A stretch of 45,261 bases of DNA from Cyclobacteriaceae bacterium (lineage in GTDB: Bacteria; Bacteroidota; Bacteroidia; Cytophagales; Cyclobacteriaceae): the NCBI GenBank assembly GCA_016787625.1, contig JAEUUD010000004.1, forward strand, positions 1 through 45,261, written 5' to 3'. This document shows, piece by piece, positions 40,196 to 45,261 of this stretch. Numbering within the stretch: the first letter of the stretch is position 1; every line of letters starts with the position of its first letter. The notes under the pieces are model-generated. The model was not told the origin of the DNA. It saw only the letters and a program-made list of their open reading frames with translations, and ran no database searches. A program made the translations under genes and the position numbers.

Positions 40196-41575
40196 ATGAA
40201 GATTATGAAAAACATAACGATACTTATAGCCGCTATCTGCATCTCTGCCTCCGGATTTGGTCAGGTAGAGAAAGGCACAGTTCTCATTAAGAATGGAACT
40301 GTACTTACCGTTACCAAAGGCACTTTGGCCAACACCGACGTGCTGATCAAGGATGGCAAAATCAGCCAGATTGGAAAATCCATTGCTCTGCCGCAGGGTG
40401 CAAAGGAAATTGACGCTACCGGACTCTTCGTGATGCCTGGTATCATCGATGCGCACTCACACATTGCGCTTGATCAGATCAACGAAGGTACCAACGCGAT
40501 TACACCGGAAGTTTTTACAGGTGACGCATTGAATCCCTTTCAGATGAGCATCTATCGCGCGCTGGCAGGCGGATGCTCCATGTCACATGCGCTTCATGGT
40601 TCAGCCAATTCGATCGGCGGGCAGTCGCAAACCATCAAGCACCGCTGGGGAACATACGATGCGGAAGCGCTTAAGATGGAAGGCGCACCACGCACCATCA
40701 AGTTTGCCCTCGGTGAAAACCCGACTGGCCATGGCCGTAGAGATGGCGTGCAGCCTCAAACACGGATGGGTGTTGAGTTTGTGATTCGCAAAGCATTTTC
40801 GGAAGCCAGGGAGTATGATGCCAAATGGGAGGCCTATAACAAAGCGAAAGCTGTAAAGGGATTCCGTGGCGCGCCCCCAACCTATAGCCTAAGGCTGCAG
40901 ACGTTGGTGGATATCCTGAAAGGAAATATTATTCTCCACTGCCATAGCTATCGTGCGGATGAGATCCAGATGCTGTTAAAGGTTACCAGGGATTTTGGAA
41001 TCAAGCGCGTTGTATTTCAACACACCAATGAAGGCTTCAAAGTAGCGCCAGAGATTGCCGCTGCCGGAGCCATGGCTTCTGTATTTGCCGACTGGTGGCA
41101 ATACAAACTTGAGGTTTACTGGTCTACGCCTTACAACGCAGCCATTTTGGTTCGCAACGGCGTCGTGACGTCCATCAACTCTGATTCACCCGACCTTATT
41201 CGCCACCTGTACCATGAAGCGGGCAAGACTCAGAAGTATGGCGGTCTCAGCGACGATGAAACCCTTTCGCTGATTACCATCAACCCTGCCAGGCAGCTTG
41301 GCGTAGAGGCGCGTGTTGGATCGATAGAAACCGGCAAGGATGGGGACATTGCGATCTTCAAGAATCACCCATTGTCGATCTACGGCGTGCCACAGTACAC
41401 GATCGTTGATGGGATTGTGAGGTTTGACAGGGAAAAGGATGCGGCCGACATGCGCATCATGGTTGACCCGCGTCAGACAGTAGACGCCACCCTCTATGAA
41501 ACAGGACACGCCCATGACTTCTGCATGCAGGACACCGCGGGCTTGTTTGAGTCAATGGAAAACGAAAACAAATAA
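40196..41575 (+). CDS. Exported amidohydrolase (imidazolonepropionase-like) with intact metal site
   Basis: The 459-residue protein has a signal peptide (MKIMKNITILIAAICISASGFGQ). It keeps the metal-binding motif in MPGIIDAHSHIALD, later histidines in NIILHCHSYRADEI and VFQHTNEG, and the catalytic-type Asp in SINSDSPDLIRHLYHEAG. The closing beta-sandwich strand reads NPARQLGVEARVGSIETGKDGDIAIF. It should be an active hydrolase of a cyclic amide, dipeptide or similar bond outside the cytoplasm. It lies between two paralogues that have lost the HxH motif, with gaps of 8 and 11 bp, so all three are one transcript. Substrate unknown. Confidence 0.92.
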   Translation: MKIMKNITILIAAICISASGFGQVEKGTVLIKNGTVLTVTKGTLANTDVLIKDGKISQIGKSIALPQGAKEIDATGLFVMPGIIDAHSHIALDQINEGTNAITPEVFTGDALNPFQMSIYRALAGGCSMSHALHGSANSIGGQSQTIKHRWGTYDAEALKMEGAPRTIKFALGENPTGHGRRDGVQPQTRMGVEFVIRKAFSEAREYDAKWEAYNKAKAVKGFRGAPPTYSLRLQTLVDILKGNIILHCHSYRADEIQMLLKVTRDFGIKRVVFQHTNEGFKVAPEIAAAGAMASVFADWWQYKLEVYWSTPYNAAILVRNGVVTSINSDSPDLIRHLYHEAGKTQKYGGLSDDETLSLITINPARQLGVEARVGSIETGKDGDIAIFKNHPLSIYGVPQYTIVDGIVRFDREKDAADMRIMVDPRQTVDATLYETGHAHDFCMQDTAGLFESMENENK

Positions 41576-41586
41576 AGCGCACGACA

Positions 41587-42900
41587 ATGAAAAAGATACA
41601 ATTGATATATGGAGTGATTGTCGCGGCCTTTTGTTTGGCCACCATGAATCTCTCCGCTCAGTCTCCCAAAGGTAAGACTGGTGTTTTTGCCCTCACGAAT
41701 GCCACTGTGGAGACGATTACAAAGGGAACCATAGCGAATGGTACTGTTGTCATCACCAATGGAAAGATCACAGCGGTAGGTACCAATGTTCAGGTACCGG
41801 CCGGCGCAGAAGTCATCAACTGCAATGGGATGAAGATTTATCCCGGCATGATCGACGCAGGCACCAAGGTAGGGTTGCTTGAAGTGGGCCAGATTCCCCA
41901 GGGTTCTGACGAGCGTGAGTCTGGTGAAATTATTCCTCAGATGAAGGCCCTTTCAGCGGTCAATCCCAATGCGACGGTTATTCCAGTGACACGGATCAGC
42001 GGAGTAACAACGGTTGTGACAATGCCGGAAGGAGGGTTGCTGCCGGGAACGGCCGCATTGATCAACCTTCATGGATATACACCTGATCAGATGTACGCAG
42101 GCTTCGAAGGTGTGGTGCTGAACTTCCCCAATACCGGGCGCAGGGGATTTGGCGATCGCCGTACGGAGGATGAACTCAAGAAGGCTTCCGAGAAGGCCCT
42201 GGCTCAACTCAATGATGTTTGGGAGAAAGCCACTCAATACCACAAGCTTGATTCAGCGACGTCAGGAAAGGGCGTGGGATATTATCCGGAAATGCAAGCG
42301 CTCGTTCCTGTGATCCGCGGCGAACGCGCACTGATGGTCGAGGTGGATCTCCAAAAGGATATCCAGGCAGCGCTGAAGTGGGTGAAAGAGAAACGCGTGA
42401 AAAAAGTTGTGTTCACTGGTGTTTCGGAAGGTTGGAGAGAAGCAGAAAGTATTGCCAAGGCTGGCATCCCTGTGATCACAGGTCCTGTGATCGCCATTCC
42501 CAACAGGGATTATGATCGCTACGACGCACGTTATAGTAATGCAGGTATGATGGCGAAGGCCGGCGTAAAAGTCGCCATTCGTTCCGGAGAGGAAGGAAAT
42601 GGTAACTACCGCAACCTTCCTTATCACGCCGGGTTTGCAACGGCGTACGGCATGAATCGTGAGGAGGCCCTGAAGGCCATCACGATCACGCCTGCGGAAA
42701 TTCTTGGAGTGAGTGCTCAATATGGATCCATTGAAGTGGGAAAAGTGGCCAACCTCTTTGTCTGTGACGGTGATATTTTTGAAACAAAAACCCAGGTGAG
42801 CCAGGTATTTATCGACGGCTGGAAAATACCCATGCAAAGTCGTCAGACCCTGCTTTATGATGAATTCCTCAAGCGTGAGCCTGGGCTGAGCAAGCACTGA
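41587..42900 (+). CDS. Exported amidohydrolase-like protein lacking the HxH metal motif
   Basis: The 437-residue protein has a signal peptide (MKKIQLIYGVIVAAFCLATMNLSAQ). The amidohydrolase frame is recognisable: NATVETITKGTIANGTVVITNGKITAVG, YPGMIDAGTKVGLLEVGQIP, and near the end ITPAEILGVSAQYGSIEVGKVANLFV. The HxH block is replaced by DAGTKVG and the later metal-site Asp by IRSGEEGNG. It is the last gene of the three-gene amidohydrolase operon, and a strong terminator follows. It may bind the same ligand as, or form a hetero-oligomer with, the active middle protein; this is an inference. Confidence 0.88.
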   Translation: MKKIQLIYGVIVAAFCLATMNLSAQSPKGKTGVFALTNATVETITKGTIANGTVVITNGKITAVGTNVQVPAGAEVINCNGMKIYPGMIDAGTKVGLLEVGQIPQGSDERESGEIIPQMKALSAVNPNATVIPVTRISGVTTVVTMPEGGLLPGTAALINLHGYTPDQMYAGFEGVVLNFPNTGRRGFGDRRTEDELKKASEKALAQLNDVWEKATQYHKLDSATSGKGVGYYPEMQALVPVIRGERALMVEVDLQKDIQAALKWVKEKRVKKVVFTGVSEGWREAESIAKAGIPVITGPVIAIPNRDYDRYDARYSNAGMMAKAGVKVAIRSGEEGNGNYRNLPYHAGFATAYGMNREEALKAITITPAEILGVSAQYGSIEVGKVANLFVCDGDIFETKTQVSQVFIDGWKIPMQSRQTLLYDEFLKREPGLSKH

Positions 42901-42923
42901 TCATTTGTTCTTTTTTACAGGTT

Positions 42924-42958
42924 GAGGCCTTCCTGGAGACGGGAAGGTCTCTTTTTTT
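42924..42958 (+). terminator. Rho-independent terminator of the amidohydrolase operon
   Basis: GAGGCCTTCC (42924-42933) pairs with GGAAGGTCTC (42942-42951) with one G-T pair across an 8-nt loop, followed by seven T. It begins 23 bp after the last stop. Confidence 0.9.
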
Positions 42959-43048
42959 GCACCGGCCCAAACTTTTTAACACCAATTAACATCGTTTCTT
43001 CAACGTGTCATCCCCTGTTCCGTTCATGAAACAATAACCAAACCTGTC

Positions 43049-45261
43049 ATGCTCAAGAACCTGATCAAAATCTCCATCCGCAACATCGTCCGTGACAAGG
43101 CCTACAGCCTGATCAACGTTGCGGGACTGACCATCGGCATCACATGCAGTCTCTTTCTGATGATGTATATCATCGATGAACTGAGCTATGACAAGTATCA
43201 CGTCAATGCCAACAACATCTACCGCGTTGTTTCCAATGTGAAAGAGCCGGATGATGCATTTGTCTGGAGAATTACACAAATGCCACTGGCCGATGAGCTT
43301 CGTGACAATTATCCCGAAGTCAAGAATGCTGTCCGGTTTTTCAGTATGCCGCGTGATTTGTTCAAGGTGGGAGAAAAGGAGTTTTATGAGGAGGATTTCA
43401 TGTTTGCAGACTCCAATGTTTTCGACATGTTCACCTATGACTTCCTGGCAGGAGACCCTGCAACGGCTCTTGATGATCCCCTCTCGATCGTGTTGACGGA
43501 ATCGGTAGCGAAGAAGTACTTTGAAACCCCTCAGGCAGCACTGGGTCAGGCCATTCGTGCCAACCGTCGTCAGGAGGATTTCAAGATCACGGGTGTCATT
43601 CGCGATGTGCCTTTCAATTCTCATTTTCGGTTCGACGCATTGATTTCCAGGAACTCACGGGCGCAGTTCACGGGTAACTGGGGCGGCTTCGGTATCACAA
43701 CATACATTCAGTTGCCTGAGGGATACGATCTCAATCGCATTCAGGAAAGTCTTGACAAGATCACCAAGGAAAAGGTAAACCCCGTGTTTGCGGAAATGGG
43801 CGTCACTGTACGCTATGGCCTGCAACGCATCACGGACATTCACCTGTATTCGAAGATTCAGGATGAGGCAGAAGAAGGCGGCGACATTTCATACATCTAC
43901 ATCTTTGGAGCCGTGGCCATTTTTATGGTGGTCATCGCCTGCATCAACTATATGAATTTGGCCACGGCTCGATCGGTGAACAGAGCCAAGGAGGTTGGCC
44001 TTCGCAAGGTGATGGGTTCGCAGCGAGGACTCTTGATGGCACAATTCCTTACAGAGTCCGTCCTGATGGCTTCAGCGGCACTCGCTTTCAGCCTCTTGTT
44101 GATATACATTTTTCTCCCATCATTCAACGTACTGGCGAATAAGCATCTGCCTTTCTCTTACATCCTGCAGGCGCCGATTGCTATAAGCCTGGTGGTAATC
44201 ATTCTGGTTACAGGGATCGTTGGCGGAAGCTATCCGGCATTTTATCTCTCTGGATTCAATCCCGTAGAAGTGCTTAAAGGTAAGCTTGCTGCAAGGGGAG
44301 GAAGTGTTGTCTTCCGAAAAACGCTGGTCGTCGTTCAGTTTGCGTTGAGCATCTTCATGCTCATTAGCACCCTCGTGGTCTACGATCAGTTGAATTTCCT
44401 TCGTACCAAGGACCTCGGCTTTGACAAAGAGAATGTCGTGCGACTGAACCTTAGCAACCGCGACATGATCCGCCAGGGGGAGACGTTGATGCAGCGATTG
44501 AAACGACTGCCTGAGGTGGTATCTGTTGGTAAAGCGAGCAGTTCTCCGGGGCAGGGCATAGGCAAACTCCTCATGCGCGTCGAGGACGCTGAGGGTAAAA
44601 TGGTTGACAGGGGCGTGGATCTTTTTGTGGCCGACTACGATTTTGTTGATGCCATGGGTATGAAGATTGTACAAGGCCGTAATTTTTCCCGCGACAACCC
44701 CGGCGACACCCTTCGTGCTGTACTTGTCAATGAAAGCATGGTGCGCCGGATGAACTGGAAGGACCCTATCGGCAGGAAATTTTCCAATGACGGACAAAAT
44801 GGAGCCGAGGAGCGCACCGTGATTGGTGTGATCAAGGACTACAACCAGAATTCACTTTATGATGTCATTGAGCCGCTCATTGTTTTACTTGGTCAGCAGA
44901 ACAACTATGTGTTTGTCCGGTTTAAGCCCGGCGACTTGACATCTTTCATGGGATCGCTGGAAAAGGAATGGAAGGAGATGTTCCCGGCGAATCCTTTTCA
45001 ATATGTATTTCTGGATGCTGACTTGAATTCTCAATACAGGGCAGACGAAAAACGAAGCCAGATTTTCACCGGATTCTCGGCGCTCACGGTTGCCATTGCC
45101 TGCCTCGGCCTTCTGGGATTGGCTGCATTTACCACGGAGCAGCGTACCAAGGAAATCGGGGTGCGCAAGGTTGTCGGTGCAAGCATCAGCAACCTTGTGG
45201 TCCTGGTGTCATCGGAGTTTTTCAAGCTGGTAGCATTGGGGATGATCTTTGCCATACCAGC
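43049..45261 (+). CDS. FtsX/MacB-like ABC transporter permease, partial (C-terminus beyond window)
   Basis: The frame is open from ATG 43049 to the window end (737 codons and 2 nt). The start MLKNLIKISIRNIVRDKAYS, followed by a first helix (LINVAGLTIGITCSLFLMMYI), is typical of the large Bacteroidota MacB-type permeases of about 780-800 residues. A periplasmic MacB_PCD domain follows (DELSYDKYHVNANNIYRV..), then a FtsX unit around YMNLATARSVNRAKEVGLRKVMGSQRG, a second periplasmic domain, and the second FtsX unit beginning LAAFTTEQRTKEIGVRKVVGAS at the edge. Such permeases work with a separate ATPase in export of lipoproteins, peptides or antimicrobials; no ATPase gene is in view. Confidence 0.93.
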   Translation, partial: MLKNLIKISIRNIVRDKAYSLINVAGLTIGITCSLFLMMYIIDELSYDKYHVNANNIYRVVSNVKEPDDAFVWRITQMPLADELRDNYPEVKNAVRFFSMPRDLFKVGEKEFYEEDFMFADSNVFDMFTYDFLAGDPATALDDPLSIVLTESVAKKYFETPQAALGQAIRANRRQEDFKITGVIRDVPFNSHFRFDALISRNSRAQFTGNWGGFGITTYIQLPEGYDLNRIQESLDKITKEKVNPVFAEMGVTVRYGLQRITDIHLYSKIQDEAEEGGDISYIYIFGAVAIFMVVIACINYMNLATARSVNRAKEVGLRKVMGSQRGLLMAQFLTESVLMASAALAFSLLLIYIFLPSFNVLANKHLPFSYILQAPIAISLVVIILVTGIVGGSYPAFYLSGFNPVEVLKGKLAARGGSVVFRKTLVVVQFALSIFMLISTLVVYDQLNFLRTKDLGFDKENVVRLNLSNRDMIRQGETLMQRLKRLPEVVSVGKASSSPGQGIGKLLMRVEDAEGKMVDRGVDLFVADYDFVDAMGMKIVQGRNFSRDNPGDTLRAVLVNESMVRRMNWKDPIGRKFSNDGQNGAEERTVIGVIKDYNQNSLYDVIEPLIVLLGQQNNYVFVRFKPGDLTSFMGSLEKEWKEMFPANPFQYVFLDADLNSQYRADEKRSQIFTGFSALTVAIACLGLLGLAAFTTEQRTKEIGVRKVVGASISNLVVLVSSEFFKLVALGMIFAIP

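Noticed and set aside
42986..43624. A 212-codon open frame on the minus strand
   Set aside because: Antisense to the permease gene, whose conserved text covers the same bases; no domain or start signal of its own.
44120..44797. A 225-codon open frame on the minus strand
   Set aside because: Antisense to the permease reading frame, with low-complexity His/Asn-rich product typical of a shadow frame.

Overview
The window reads as chromosomal DNA of a Bacteroidota, most likely a Cytophagales-type gliding or environmental bacterium. The support is a type IX secretion system PorP/SprF protein, a YFGN/PKD surface protein of the kind that carries T9SS sorting domains, a SusC/SusD pair, TAnnTTTG-like promoter elements, LytS/LytTR signalling and a FtsX/MacB-type permease. 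Species cannot be told from the sequence. I see no rRNA, tRNA, CRISPR array, insertion sequence or phage gene. Genes are tightly packed; the longest stretch with no gene is just under 300 bp.

Region by region. 1-3879: the start of a large secreted surface protein (minus strand, running off the left edge), divergent from porP/sprF. 3905-6802: an aspartoacylase-like M14 hydrolase (plus strand) facing a RimK ATP-grasp ligase and its retropepsin-like partner (minus strand). Between them lies a small membrane protein flanked by two different heptanucleotide repeat arrays. 7101-13081: a SusC-SusD-lipoprotein operon closed by a strong terminator. 13228-15930: a secreted protein of unknown function, a DUF2911 protein and Ffh. 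16026-21278: a molybdenum cofactor island (moeA, moaC, moaE, moaD, moaA) continuing into a TauE/SafE permease and an exported DsrE-like protein. It contains a 250-nt gene-free stretch with a two-tier stem-loop just ahead of a 46-codon membrane microprotein.

21281-27470 is a minus-strand run of five genes and the least conventional part of the window. In transcription order it holds a TPR / SLOG-like / degenerate cyclase-like protein, an exported protein with about ten 34-residue SDHY repeats, an intact LytS-type histidine kinase, a LytS paralogue that has lost the phospho-accepting His and the ATP-binding motifs, and a LytTR response regulator. The last three overlap by 4 bp each. I propose it as a possible undescribed signalling module.

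27568-45261: a DUF4956 membrane protein, an acyl-CoA ligase, an operon of NSS transporter, cupin, 2OG-Fe(II) oxygenase, secreted protein and cyclophilin-FKBP fusion, then a GH172/DUF2961 protein, two neighbouring class V PLP enzymes, and three exported amidohydrolase paralogues of which only the middle one keeps the metal-binding HxH. A terminator follows, and the window ends inside a FtsX-like ABC permease.
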